Source: Berryella intestinalis
GTDB lineage: Bacteria; Actinomycetota; Coriobacteriia; Coriobacteriales; Eggerthellaceae
DNA length: 64,000 nucleotides
Reading direction: 5' to 3'
Assembly: GCF_000814825.1 (NCBI RefSeq)
Contig: NZ_CP009302.1
Span: 1,550,001 to 1,614,000 of the forward strand
The translations under genes and the position numbers were made by a program. This document shows, in pieces, positions 51,602 to 59,574 of this stretch. The notes under the pieces were generated by a model, which saw nothing but the letters and a program-made list of their open reading frames with translations, was not told the origin of the DNA and did no database searches. Position 1 is the first letter of the stretch, and each line of letters begins with the position of its first letter.

Positions 51602-52408
51602 TCAGACGGCCAGCACGAAGGGCTTGCCCCCGACATGGGCGATGTCGAGGCTCACCCCGTACACCTCTTCGATGAGCTGCGGCGTCACCACGTCTTCGGG
51701 CGCGCCCTGGCCGACGACCCTCCCCTGGGAAAGCGCGATCAGGTGGTCGCTGTAGCGCAGGGCCTGGTTGATGTCGTGCAAAACCATGATGACGGTCATG
51801 CCGAACTCCTCGTTCAACCGCCGCACCAAGCGCAGGATATCCAGCTGGAACCTCACATCCAGGTACGTCGTGGGCTCGTCGAGCAAAAGCACCTTGGAGC
51901 CCTGGGCGAGCGCCATCGCGATCCAGACCCGCTGGCGCTGCCCCCCCGAAAGCGACGCGACGGTCCGCGAGCGAACCTCGGACAGGCCGCACACCCCGAT
52001 CGCCCAGTCGACCATCCGCTCGTCTTCCTCCCCCGAAGCGCGCCGGCCCTCCCCGCCCGATGCGCCGAGAAGCCGGCTGCGTCCCCGATGGGGGAAACGG
52101 CCGTATCCGACCAACCGCTCGACCGTCAGGTCGAACGGAGCGGTGTTGTTCTGGTGGACGATGGCCACCAGCTTGGCGTAATCGCGCAAGCGCAGGTCGG
52201 CCACGTTCCCGCGACGGAGGAACACCGTGCCCGACGAGGGTTTCAGCCCCTTGCTCATCAGGTTGAACAGCGTCGTCTTGCCCGATCCGTTCGCCCCGAT
52301 CAGCGTGGTGACCGCGCCTTCGGGCACCGTAAGGCTCAAACCGTCGAACACGCGCGTGCTCCCGTACGAGAACCCCAGGTCGGTGATGGTGAACACACTA
52401 TTCGCCAT
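51602..52408 (-). CDS. Haem/iron-siderophore ABC transporter ATP-binding protein (FecE type)
   Basis: 268 aa. Walker A LIGANGSGKTTLFNLM, ABC signature LSGGQRQRVWIAMALAQG, Walker B KVLLLDEPTTYLD and the switch His in MVLHDINQALRYSDH. FecCD-system ATPase that powers import. Between the Q-loop and signature there is a short charged insert (GEGRRASGEEDERM). Its start overlaps the permease gene end by 11 bases. Last gene of the five-gene haem operon. Confidence 0.93.
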   Translation of the reverse strand: MANSVFTITDLGFSYGSTRVFDGLSLTVPEGAVTTLIGANGSGKTTLFNLMSKGLKPSSGTVFLRRGNVADLRLRDYAKLVAIVHQNNTAPFDLTVERLVGYGRFPHRGRSRLLGASGGEGRRASGEEDERMVDWAIGVCGLSEVRSRTVASLSGGQRQRVWIAMALAQGSKVLLLDEPTTYLDVRFQLDILRLVRRLNEEFGMTVIMVLHDINQALRYSDHLIALSQGRVVGQGAPEDVVTPQLIEEVYGVSLDIAHVGGKPFVLAV

Positions 52409-53393
52409 ACGCGCTCCCAGCCTTTCTCAGCAAGACGATGAACGCGGGCCCGCCGATCACCGACATCACGACGGCGGCGCCGATCTCATAGGGAGCCGCC
52501 ACGCTTCGCCCAATGGTATCGGCCAGAAGGAGCGCGAAGGCGCCCAGCAGCATGGAATAGGGCACCAGCCACTTATGCCCGGAGCCCACCAGCAGGCGCG
52601 CGCAATGCGGCACGATCAGCCCGAGGAAGCTGATGGGGCCGATGACGGCCGTTGCGATGGAGGCCAGCACGACCGCGATCGCCGAGATCCCCAGGCGGCT
52701 CCCCGCAACGTCGACGCCCAGGGAGCGGGCGGTCTTGTCCTCGAGGAGCAGCAGGTCGCAGCGCTTCCACACGACAAGCGCCGCAACCAGCAGGGGGGCC
52801 GCATACGCGAGCAGCACGCGCAGATCGCCCCAGGTTTTCATAGTGATGTTCGCGTCGACCAGGGCCGCCGCGCCCGACAGTGCCCCTCCCGAACCGGTGC
52901 TCGCCGCCGCCGACAGCCCCGAGAACATCGCGCTCACCGCGATGCCCACCAACACGATGCGCAAGGGAGACAGCGACCCTCCCCGCCATGACAGGGCGTA
53001 CACCAGCGCAAACGCCGCGAATCCACCCGCGCACGCGATAAGCGGCGTGAAGTAGAACAGCGCGGGGGCGAACAGCGTGACGGCCACGGCGGCGAAGCCG
53101 GCCCCCGAGCTGATGCCGATGATGCCCGGATCGGCCAAAGGGTTCCTGATGACGGCCTGCAGCAGCGCGCCCGACGCCGCAAGCGCCGCCCCGCCCGCCA
53201 TCGCTATGAAGATGCGCGGGAAGCGCAGGTCGAAAACGGTGGCGACGCTGTCGTCGTATTCGACGAACAGCCCGTGGAGCAGCTGCGTCGGGCCGACCTT
53301 CAGCGTGCCCGTGTTCACCGCGACGGCGAACAGCGCCGCAAGCGCGACGAGCAGCACCGCAAACGCGACGATCTTGCGTACCGTACCGATCAT
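52398..53393 (-). CDS. Haem/iron-siderophore ABC transporter permease (FecCD type)
   Basis: 331 aa, about ten membrane segments. FecCD signatures: LRFPRIFIAMAGGAALAASG with ALLQAVIRNPLADPGIIGIS near the N-terminus, WKRCDLLLLEDKTARSLGVD in the middle and FLGLIVPHCARLLVGSGHKW with the DTIGRSVAAPYEIGAAVVMS segment near the end, the ATPase-coupling regions. Starts 2 bases after the binding protein stop and overlaps the ATPase start. Confidence 0.94.
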   Translation of the reverse strand: MIGTVRKIVAFAVLLVALAALFAVAVNTGTLKVGPTQLLHGLFVEYDDSVATVFDLRFPRIFIAMAGGAALAASGALLQAVIRNPLADPGIIGISSGAGFAAVAVTLFAPALFYFTPLIACAGGFAAFALVYALSWRGGSLSPLRIVLVGIAVSAMFSGLSAAASTGSGGALSGAAALVDANITMKTWGDLRVLLAYAAPLLVAALVVWKRCDLLLLEDKTARSLGVDVAGSRLGISAIAVVLASIATAVIGPISFLGLIVPHCARLLVGSGHKWLVPYSMLLGAFALLLADTIGRSVAAPYEIGAAVVMSVIGGPAFIVLLRKAGSAYGE

Positions 53394-53395
53394 AC

Positions 53396-54430
53396 CTACC
53401 CGCCTATCGAATCAGAAGGGGCGCTCGGAGCCCCGTCCGCATCCGACCCCGCCTCGGGCAAATCGGATGCATCGGCCTTGAAAACAGACGCCGAGGACCC
53501 GTCCGATCCGCTGGAATCCTCGTAGAGGATCGAGCGCAGATCCCTCAGCGCATCGGGGTAGCGAAACGTCGCGCTCATTCCGAAACGGTCGTTGGAAAGG
53601 TCGAACACCCTTCCCTCCCGCACCGCCCTGAAATGCTTCCACACGTCGTTGGTCGAGAACTCGTCGGAGAACATCTTCAGAACCTCGTCGGGAAGCGCAT
53701 GGGAGGTCCTCAGGATTATGTCGGGATCGCGCGCCAGCATATCCTCGGTGTTCGCGTTCACGAACGCGTCCTCGGCGTCCGCGTACACGTTGTCCGCCCC
53801 GGCAAGCGCCACCAGGCTCCCCGCATAGCTGCGGGGGGTGGCCGCCAGATACGACCCCGGAAGGCCCATGAGGATGAGCACGCGCGGGCGGGGCTTGCCC
53901 TCGATGCTGGCCAGGTAGCCCTCCATGAACCGATCGCGCTCATCGAGGAGGCGCTGGGCCTCTTCTGCGCGATCGAACCTGCCTCCCAGATACGCGATGG
54001 AGTCGTAGAGCCCCTCCACGCTGTTCAGGTCGACGAAGATGGAAGGCTTGCCGATCGAGACGTACTTGGGCCGCAGGTCGTTTTCCAGCGATACGGGCGA
54101 TATGACGAAGTCGGGATGGAGCTTCGCGAGGACCTCGAGGTCGGGCGCCATGGGAGGCCCCACGACCGTCGCATCCGCATAGCGCTCGGGAAGCTCCGAC
54201 GACGTTTTGGGCACGCCCACCAGGTCGAGGTCGAGCTTCTCGGCGATCGAGACGACGGCGGCCGATGTGGAAACCAGCCGCGGCGACCCGTCGCCCTCAC
54301 CGGACGAGGGCCGATCGGGATGCTGGTTGACGCATCCCGCGAGCAGTGCGCAGGCGGCGAGCGCGCCGAGAGCCGCAAGCCCTATGCGCCGCTTCGCGCC
54401 GCGTGCGCATTCCGCTAGCTTATACGTCAC
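53396..54430 (-). CDS. Haem/iron ABC transporter substrate-binding lipoprotein
   Basis: 344 aa from the GTG at 54430, which overlaps the end of the preceding gene by 11 bases. Signal with lipobox LLAGC (Cys near residue 33) and a class III (FecB/BtuF-type) fold: PRLVSTSAAVVSIAEKLDLD, LVGVPKTSSELP, LEVLAKLHPDFVISP, VLILMGLPGSYLA and NTEDMLARDPDIILR. The C-terminal 40 residues are an acidic Ser/Asp/Ala tail. Encoded with two haem-binding surface proteins, so haem is the likeliest cargo (inference). Confidence 0.9.
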   Translation of the reverse strand: MTYKLAECARGAKRRIGLAALGALAACALLAGCVNQHPDRPSSGEGDGSPRLVSTSAAVVSIAEKLDLDLVGVPKTSSELPERYADATVVGPPMAPDLEVLAKLHPDFVISPVSLENDLRPKYVSIGKPSIFVDLNSVEGLYDSIAYLGGRFDRAEEAQRLLDERDRFMEGYLASIEGKPRPRVLILMGLPGSYLAATPRSYAGSLVALAGADNVYADAEDAFVNANTEDMLARDPDIILRTSHALPDEVLKMFSDEFSTNDVWKHFRAVREGRVFDLSNDRFGMSATFRYPDALRDLRSILYEDSSGSDGSSASVFKADASDLPEAGSDADGAPSAPSDSIGG

Positions 54431-55316
54431 GGCTCGAGTCCCCGGCGCTTTCCGCCGCCGCTGCGGCGGCCGACGCCTGGGCCGCACGGCGGGGCCTCAC
54501 GACCGCGACGTACGCCGCAACGCCGCCGAGGACCGCCACCAAGACGATCCCCCCGACGATGGCCGGGTAGTTCAGCGAGCCCGCATCGTTTTGAGCAGAA
54601 CCGCTGACCGCGGCGCCGTCTCCCGTGTACTCCTTCACGCCCGACGCGGCGGCCCCTTCGGCGACGGCGGCCTGCTGGCCCTCTGCACGATCGGCGGCAG
54701 GCTCGGAAGCACCGGCTTCCGCAGAGGGCGCAGGAGCGCTCCCCTCGCCCGGCACGACCGTCTCGACGAACCCGGCGGCATTGCCCTCCCGCAGATCGGA
54801 AAGGGTGACGAAGTACACCACTTCGCGGCCCATCGCGTTCACGTACATGTTCACGCGCAGCGTGGCCTGCTCATGGGCGATCCGGGCGCGCACGTCCACC
54901 TTGTTTTCGGCGGCGTCGTTTTTCATCACCTGGGCGGACTGAGCCTCGTCGAACGCGCCGTCATGGTCGGCATCCGACGCGATCGAGACGGCGCCCACCT
55001 CGGCGGCCTGTGCCATGCGAAGCGTGACGAACACGGCCCCGTCCACGTCCTTTTCGACGTAGGCCTGCTGGCCGGTTATGCTCTGGACCATCGAGGTGCC
55101 CAGCACCGACTGGGCGGAACCGCCGGCATCCTCGATCGCCCCCGTATCGGGATTGGAGTACGAGGGGTTCACCGTGGCGGTGTAGACCGCCGACACCTCG
55201 GCATAAGCCGACTCGACGCCGCCCGGAACCACCAGGCAGGCTGCCAGCATGCAGCAGAGCGCGAACAGCCCCGCAACGATGCGCGCGCGGTCCGCGAAAG
55301 TCGCACAAGCCTTCAT
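54420..55316 (-). CDS. Shp-like haem-binding surface protein with C-terminal membrane anchor
   Basis: 298 aa. Signal peptide (cleavage near AYA, residue 39), then a domain resembling the streptococcal Shp haem-binding domain: YTATVNPSYSNPDTGAIEDA, GGSAQSVLGTSMVQSITGQQ and RVNMYVNAMGREVVYFVTLS, with Met residues in the places where Shp uses two Met to ligate haem. A Pro/Ala/Glu linker leads to one membrane segment (YPAIVGGIVLVAVLGGVAAY) and a short tail. It probably hands haem from the NEAT protein to the ABC lipoprotein. The assignment to Shp is by pattern and context, not by search. Confidence 0.72.
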   Translation of the reverse strand: MKACATFADRARIVAGLFALCCMLAACLVVPGGVESAYAEVSAVYTATVNPSYSNPDTGAIEDAGGSAQSVLGTSMVQSITGQQAYVEKDVDGAVFVTLRMAQAAEVGAVSIASDADHDGAFDEAQSAQVMKNDAAENKVDVRARIAHEQATLRVNMYVNAMGREVVYFVTLSDLREGNAAGFVETVVPGEGSAPAPSAEAGASEPAADRAEGQQAAVAEGAAASGVKEYTGDGAAVSGSAQNDAGSLNYPAIVGGIVLVAVLGGVAAYVAVVRPRRAAQASAAAAAAESAGDSSRDV

Positions 55317-55326
55317 CGACGCATCC

Positions 55327-57009
55327 CTACCTGGCGCGGCGGCGGGTGAGCACAGCGGCGCCGGCAGCGGCCAGAGCCGAGGCCAGCGTCACCGCACCAG
55401 CTGCGGCAGGCGCGTTCGCATCACCGGTCTGGGGCGCGCCGGTCACGGCGGAATTGCTGGGGACGGTGCCGGTCTTGTTCGACGTGGCATGGAAGTTCGA
55501 TCCCTCGCCCAGATCCTTCGCATCGCTGAGGTACAGGTGCATGTCGGCGCTCACCGTCATGTTGTTCATGGCGCTGATGGTCATCGACAGGTTGACCGTG
55601 GTGTCTTTGTCGGACCGGGGAACGACGATGCTGTACTCGCGGCTGCCCGCGCTCTCGCTCACCACGGATGCGGCGACACCGCCGTAGGTGAGGCTCGTGA
55701 TGTAGTCGGGACGGTTCGTGGAGAAGCGCACCTCCAGCGTCCCGTCGGCCCGCGGGATGACGACCGCGTTATCGCCGAAGTACTGGCCGGCCATGGACGC
55801 AGTGCCGGTTCCCGTTTTGGTGAAGTTGATGGGGATCCGGTACGAATGCCCGACCTGCATGCCCTGGGCCTGCTTGGGCTGCTCGGCCGGAGCCGGGTCG
55901 GACTTGGGAGCCGGGTCGGGACCGGGCACGACAGGGCCCGGAGTCGGATCCGGGTCGGGCTTGGGCGAGGGCTCGGGATCGGGCTTGGGCGCCTCCTGCA
56001 CGTCCAGCACCACGTCGGTGGCCACCTCGGAATGCGGGCCGGCGGTCACCTTCCACTTCACGCGGAAGGGGCTCGTAACGGACGCGACGTTGAACTTGTA
56101 GATCTTGGAGCCGTCCGCGGCCTCGGATACCTCGGCGGCCTTCCCGTCATCGCCGTAAGTCGCGCCGGCGAACATATCGGCGGACTTCTTCGCGATCACC
56201 AGGAACACATCGAACGTCCCGTCGGCCTTGGCGGTGTACCCTGCCGTGGTACCCACCATCCCCGCCATGTGAGCGGTCACGTCCTTGCCCGAGGTCGGGC
56301 TGACGAACTTGACTGCAGCGGTCTTATCTCCGGGCACCTTCGCGGGATCCGAAGGGTTCTCGGAGGGCTTGTCGGAAGGATCGCCGGGGTTCGTCCCGCC
56401 GCCGGGGTTGCCGCCCTCGGATCCGCCGCCGGGGTTGACGGGGGGCGCGGGCTGGTCGAGCTTGACCACCTTCACCGACGAGGTGTCGATCTGGATAGCG
56501 GCGCTGGGCGTGTATCCCTCCATCTTGGGAGCGGTGAAGCGAAGCGCCACCAGACCGGTGCTCTTGGTCTGCTCGTTCAGGGTGATGGTGAAGTCGGCTG
56601 CCGACCCGTTCTGGGAATCGGGGCTGGTCCACACGCGCTGCGTGCCGCCCGTCGGCTCGGAGCCCTTGGTGAAGCTGCCGAACTGGTCGACCGCGCTGAG
56701 ATACCCGCCGAACACGCTTCCGATCTGCAGCTGCAGTCGGTAGGTGCCGTCTTTCACCGTCAGGTTCGCCGTCTTGGTAAGCGCCGAGTTCATCACGGAA
56801 TCAGACGTCGCCGCAGGGGTCTGCTTGGCCGACACGGAAACGGTGTAGGTCCCGTTCGCCAGCTTCGCCCAATCGACGCTCGCAGCCTGCTCGGATACCG
56901 CGTTCGCCCCGTCGGCGAACGCGACGGCCGGCACGGGAGCGGTCGCCAGCGTCGCCGCCAGGGCCACGGCGGCTCCGCATGAAAGCCAGTTCTTCCCAGT
57001 CATGTACAT
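55327..57009 (-). CDS. NEAT-domain cell-surface haem protein with sortase signal
   Basis: 560 aa. Signal peptide, then three NEAT-like domains at about residues 48-185 (LANGTYTVSVSA, SVMNSALTKTANLTVKDGTY), 235-340 (HMAGMVGTTAGYTAKADGTF) and 390-505 (SYRIPINFTKTGTGTASMAG, QYFGDNAVVIPRADGT), separated by Gly/Pro- and Asp/Pro-rich linkers that would span the wall. The C-terminus has APQTGD, a hydrophobic stretch and RRRAR, a variant LPxTG sorting signal. ATG 57009 has AGGAGG seven bases upstream. First gene of the haem operon. Domain borders are approximate. Confidence 0.8.
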   Translation of the reverse strand: MYMTGKNWLSCGAAVALAATLATAPVPAVAFADGANAVSEQAASVDWAKLANGTYTVSVSAKQTPAATSDSVMNSALTKTANLTVKDGTYRLQLQIGSVFGGYLSAVDQFGSFTKGSEPTGGTQRVWTSPDSQNGSAADFTITLNEQTKSTGLVALRFTAPKMEGYTPSAAIQIDTSSVKVVKLDQPAPPVNPGGGSEGGNPGGGTNPGDPSDKPSENPSDPAKVPGDKTAAVKFVSPTSGKDVTAHMAGMVGTTAGYTAKADGTFDVFLVIAKKSADMFAGATYGDDGKAAEVSEAADGSKIYKFNVASVTSPFRVKWKVTAGPHSEVATDVVLDVQEAPKPDPEPSPKPDPDPTPGPVVPGPDPAPKSDPAPAEQPKQAQGMQVGHSYRIPINFTKTGTGTASMAGQYFGDNAVVIPRADGTLEVRFSTNRPDYITSLTYGGVAASVVSESAGSREYSIVVPRSDKDTTVNLSMTISAMNNMTVSADMHLYLSDAKDLGEGSNFHATSNKTGTVPSNSAVTGAPQTGDANAPAAAGAVTLASALAAAGAAVLTRRRAR

Positions 57010-57105
57010 AGATGTTCCTCCTTTGCGCCCCGCCCTCGCACGGGACCGGCACCCTCTGGGGAAGGGTGCCGAGATCGAATCGATGCGGCGAATAAAGTTA
57101 GACTT

Positions 57106-57153
57106 GGGTTTCTTTAACCCCTAATTTTTAACACCGGTTTACTTTTTTCGCAA
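57106..57153 (-). promoter_or_regulatory. Probable promoter/operator of the haem operon
   Basis: On the minus strand TTGCGA (57148-57153) and TAAAAA are spaced by 17 bases. Just downstream, at the expected start of transcription, is an inverted repeat GGGTT-N5-AACCC (57106-57120) inside TTAGGGGTTAAAGAAACCCAA. It would suit an iron- or haem-responsive repressor but does not match a DtxR/IdeR box well. The leader to the ATG is about 110 bases. Confidence 0.42.
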
Positions 57154-57308
57154 TGCATCGGAAAGGAGGAGTCTCCGACTATAAGAAAAAATGTATGCTG
57201 CATCTTACTCGAAGGGCAAAACGCGCTTTGACGGCGCGGAAACGGGGCGGTTCGCACAGCGCATGCGCGCCGCGCCCTACAACCGCTAAACGAACGTCAA
57301 GTCAACCC

Positions 57309-57337
57309 TTTACTTTGCGCTTTTCGAGCTCTAAAGT
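57309..57337 (+). promoter_or_regulatory. Promoter of the candidate non-coding RNA
   Basis: TTTACT (57309-57314) and TAAAGT (57332-57337) with exactly 17 bases between. The predicted start of transcription, about 57344, coincides with the first bases of the closing stem of the RNA structure downstream. No ORF follows on this strand. The remainder of the gap 57154-57308 contains nothing I recognise. Confidence 0.55.
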
Positions 57338-57343
57338 TCTAAG

Positions 57344-57510
57344 TGGTTCCGCACCCAGCCACGATACGCGGTGGACCGATGTCCTTTCTTAGGGAGCTCC
57401 AGATTGCGAGTGAAATGGGGATTCGCATCCGTTGATGCGAAAGCCAGGAAGCGAGCTGCGAGCACCCACCTTTCGAGGTGGGTTCACCCTGGGGCAGGTG
57501 CGGAACTTCT
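57344..57510 (+). ncRNA. Structured non-coding RNA, candidate 6S RNA
   Basis: About 165 nt. A perfect 10-bp closing stem joins GTTCCGCACC (57346-57355) to GGTGCGGAAC (57497-57506). Inside are a small 5' hairpin (CCAC-N8-GTGG, 57359-57374), a long arm whose tip is TTCGCAT-N5-ATGCGAA (about 57422-57441) and a 3' hairpin CCCACCT-TTCG-AGGTGGG (57465-57482) in the context GCACCC..GGTTCACCC. Length, a long rod with a central open region and the 3'-side hairpin suit 6S RNA, which binds RNA polymerase. A GGCCCT-TCC-AGGGCC hairpin follows at 57520-57534. The identity is a pattern judgement; other RNA classes remain possible. Confidence 0.5.
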
Positions 57511-57552
57511 TGCGCACCCGGCCCTTCCAGGGCCCTTCGCACAGCTTCCCGC

Positions 57553-58416
57553 TTAAACCCCCTGCCCTCCGGCGCGCCCCGCGTCGGGCCGATCGGCGCC
57601 CGAATCCGCATCTCCGTCCGAACCCCCTGCGACGGGCCGCGCGAACGGTGCGATGGCGCGCACCACGGCGTCGCGCGCCTCTGCCGCGCGGTTGGGAGAC
57701 GCCACCTCGAACAGCACCGATCCCTTCACGCCGCCTTCGACCACTTCGGAAAACGAGACCTTGGGATCGCCCAGCAGCTCATCGACGCCGCGGGCGGCCC
57801 GCCTCGCAGCATCCGCCATAGCGCGGGCGGACTCGTCCAGGCAAGACGCGGGGCCGTTCGCCACCACGCCGATCTTCACGAGCCCGGCCGCAGGGAGCTT
57901 TTCGAGCGCAGCCGTGTTGATGATCGAGTTGGGGATGTAGATCTGCTGGCCCTCGGCGCTGCGCACCACCGTTTGGCGCCAGGTCACGTCCTCGACCACA
58001 CCCTGCGAGGTACCCACGCGGATATGGTCGCCCGGAGCCACCAGCCCCATCACCGACACCTGCACGCCGCCGATGACGTTCGAGATGGTGTCCTTGAATC
58101 CCAGCGAGAGCGCGATGCCGCCGACGCCCAGCGCGGCGATGGCGCCCGACACGTCGATTCCCAAACACGATGCCAGAACCACGCACACGCAGATCGCCCA
58201 CAGCGAAACGCGAGCGATGTTCACGAAGATAGAGCTCGAGGGGATGGGCACCGAATCGTGGCGCAGGAAGCTCCTCAGCGCGTACGAGACGATCCGCACG
58301 ATGATGGCCGTCGCGACGATTTCGAGCATGGCGGTGATCCCGACCGATACCGCCCAGGGGACCTCGCCCGAAACCAGGTGCTTCAGCAAAGAGTCGATTC
58401 CGTTCACCAGCGCCAT
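57553..58416 (-). CDS. Small-conductance mechanosensitive channel (MscS family)
   Basis: 287 aa from the ATG at 58416. Three N-terminal membrane segments; the pore helix is GAIAALGVGGIALSLGFKDT, followed by the beta domain with VAPGDHIRVGTSQGVVEDVT and IYIPNSIINTA, the MscS signature. C-terminal cytoplasmic vestibule, then a Gly/Asp/Ala-rich tail of about 30 residues. Its start overlaps the stop of the small upstream gene (TAATG), so the two are translationally coupled. Releases solutes on hypo-osmotic shock. Confidence 0.93.
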   Translation of the reverse strand: MALVNGIDSLLKHLVSGEVPWAVSVGITAMLEIVATAIIVRIVSYALRSFLRHDSVPIPSSSIFVNIARVSLWAICVCVVLASCLGIDVSGAIAALGVGGIALSLGFKDTISNVIGGVQVSVMGLVAPGDHIRVGTSQGVVEDVTWRQTVVRSAEGQQIYIPNSIINTAALEKLPAAGLVKIGVVANGPASCLDESARAMADAARRAARGVDELLGDPKVSFSEVVEGGVKGSVLFEVASPNRAAEARDAVVRAIAPFARPVAGGSDGDADSGADRPDAGRAGGQGV

Positions 58417-58679
58417 TACTGCACCGTCCCGTACACTTGGCCCCATGCGTGGCCGACGATCGCCGAGTTCAGCTGATCGCACAGGCGCCGGCGCGTGTAG
58501 GTTCCCGGAGGAAGCAGGTTCACCACTTCCAGCAGGTCGGAGGGAAGGTCGTTCGCCTCGGCCGCCAGCACGACGTCAAGCCGGCGAACCGATTCGACCC
58601 GCGCGTCGGAGAACAGCGCGCTCACCACCGTCTGCAAAGCCCCGTAATCGTCGCTGCGCATCGCATTCGACGAAAGCAT
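58416..58679 (-). CDS. Small hypothetical protein upstream of mscS
   Basis: 87 aa from the ATG at 58679, chosen for GGAGG five bases upstream; ATGs at 58691 and 58697 would add 4 or 6 residues. I do not recognise the family with confidence. The chain is helical-looking, with VRRLDVVLAAEANDLPSDLL, EVVNLLPPGTYTRRRLCDQL and a C-terminal HAWGQVYGTVQ, and no membrane segment. It lies between the methyltransferase-like gene and mscS, coupled to mscS by a TAATG overlap, so it may act with the channel. Confidence 0.65.
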   Translation of the reverse strand: MLSSNAMRSDDYGALQTVVSALFSDARVESVRRLDVVLAAEANDLPSDLLEVVNLLPPGTYTRRRLCDQLNSAIVGHAWGQVYGTVQ

Positions 58680-58698
58680 CCGATCCTCCATAACCATC

Positions 58699-59574
58699 CT
58701 ATCGATCGAGAACGTCCAGGCCGGTGACGGCGGCGACCAGCGCACCGGTGTAGGCCGGAGTCGCCTCGCCCGACGCACGGACGAACTGGGCCCCGGCGGC
58801 ATGCAGATGCGCCGCGGCGGTCACCATCGCGTCGGGAGACACGTAGGCCGCATCGGAGCGGCCGTCTCGGGAGCCGACCGACAGCTGAGCCATCAGGGGA
58901 AGGTCGGTTGCGGCGCGGGCGCGGCGAGTGAGCGCCGCCGCGCGCTCCGCCGGCGCGGCGGTCGCGAACCCGCCGACCGCGGCCCCGAGGTCGGCCATAG
59001 CGGAAAGCGCGCCTTCGAGCGGCTCGTCCGAAGCGGCGAGGTTCCCTTCGCCGTCAACGTTGACGGATGCGAACAACGGCGTGTCCATAACCTGGGCGAA
59101 CCCCATAAGAGCGCACTTAAGCTCCGTTATGCGGGAAAACCCGTTCAGGAACACCGCATCGATCCCAAGCGGTTCCAGATCGCAAGCCGCGCGGGCGTAC
59201 TGCGCGCGATGCTCGTTCAGCGACGCCTTCGATGACGCGTCCAACGGCAGACCGCACGGACCGACCTCCGCGAGGATATGCTGGGGATTCAGCTCCCGTA
59301 CCAGGTCGAACAGGGCGCGGGCGACGCGGGCTCCCTGGTCGGCCGCCGATATCTGGGCCAGGCGGGCGGGTGTGAGGGATGCGGTGGGCACGACCAGGCA
59401 CTGCGCCCCAGCCAAAAGATCGAGCCTCAGCGCGTCGACGAGCCCTTCGGGCTCCATGAGGGCCAGGTAGAGAAGATCGCGCTGCATATCGACGCCCTGT
59501 CGGGCCAGCACGTTTTCCACCGGGGAGGATACAACCAGCATATCGCGGTTGAAGCGAAGCGAGATATCGGGCAT
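58699..59574 (-). CDS. Homocysteine S-methyltransferase-domain protein lacking the zinc cysteines
   Basis: 291 aa. The barrel pattern of the homocysteine methyltransferase domain is recognisable (MEPEGLVDALRLDLLAGAQC, LVVPTASLTPARLA, ILAEVGPCGLPLD, LEPLGIDAVFLNGFSRITEL). However, the conserved NC and GGCCG cysteines that bind zinc and activate homocysteine are missing: the corresponding segments read AAVGGFATAAP and SGEATPAYTG. It is therefore probably not a normal methyltransferase. AAAGGA precedes the ATG. First gene of a unit with the small protein and mscS. Confidence 0.7.
   Translation of the reverse strand: MPDISLRFNRDMLVVSSPVENVLARQGVDMQRDLLYLALMEPEGLVDALRLDLLAGAQCLVVPTASLTPARLAQISAADQGARVARALFDLVRELNPQHILAEVGPCGLPLDASSKASLNEHRAQYARAACDLEPLGIDAVFLNGFSRITELKCALMGFAQVMDTPLFASVNVDGEGNLAASDEPLEGALSAMADLGAAVGGFATAAPAERAAALTRRARAATDLPLMAQLSVGSRDGRSDAAYVSPDAMVTAAAHLHAAGAQFVRASGEATPAYTGALVAAVTGLDVLDR

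Noticed and set aside
47735-52441. A 1568-codon plus-strand open frame
   Set aside because: It lies antisense to alaS, the AI-2E gene, the DUF948-like gene, rarA and an ABC ATPase gene. Its composition (His, Arg, Gly, Asp-rich) is that of a GC-rich shadow frame.
57106-57126. Canonical DtxR/IdeR iron box
   Set aside because: Alignment to the 19-bp consensus shows too many mismatches; kept only as an unassigned inverted repeat.
57153-57392. Small plus-strand ORF over the region before the RNA gene
   Set aside because: No ribosome site at the proper distance, basic and Ser-rich composition, and it overlaps the RNA promoter.
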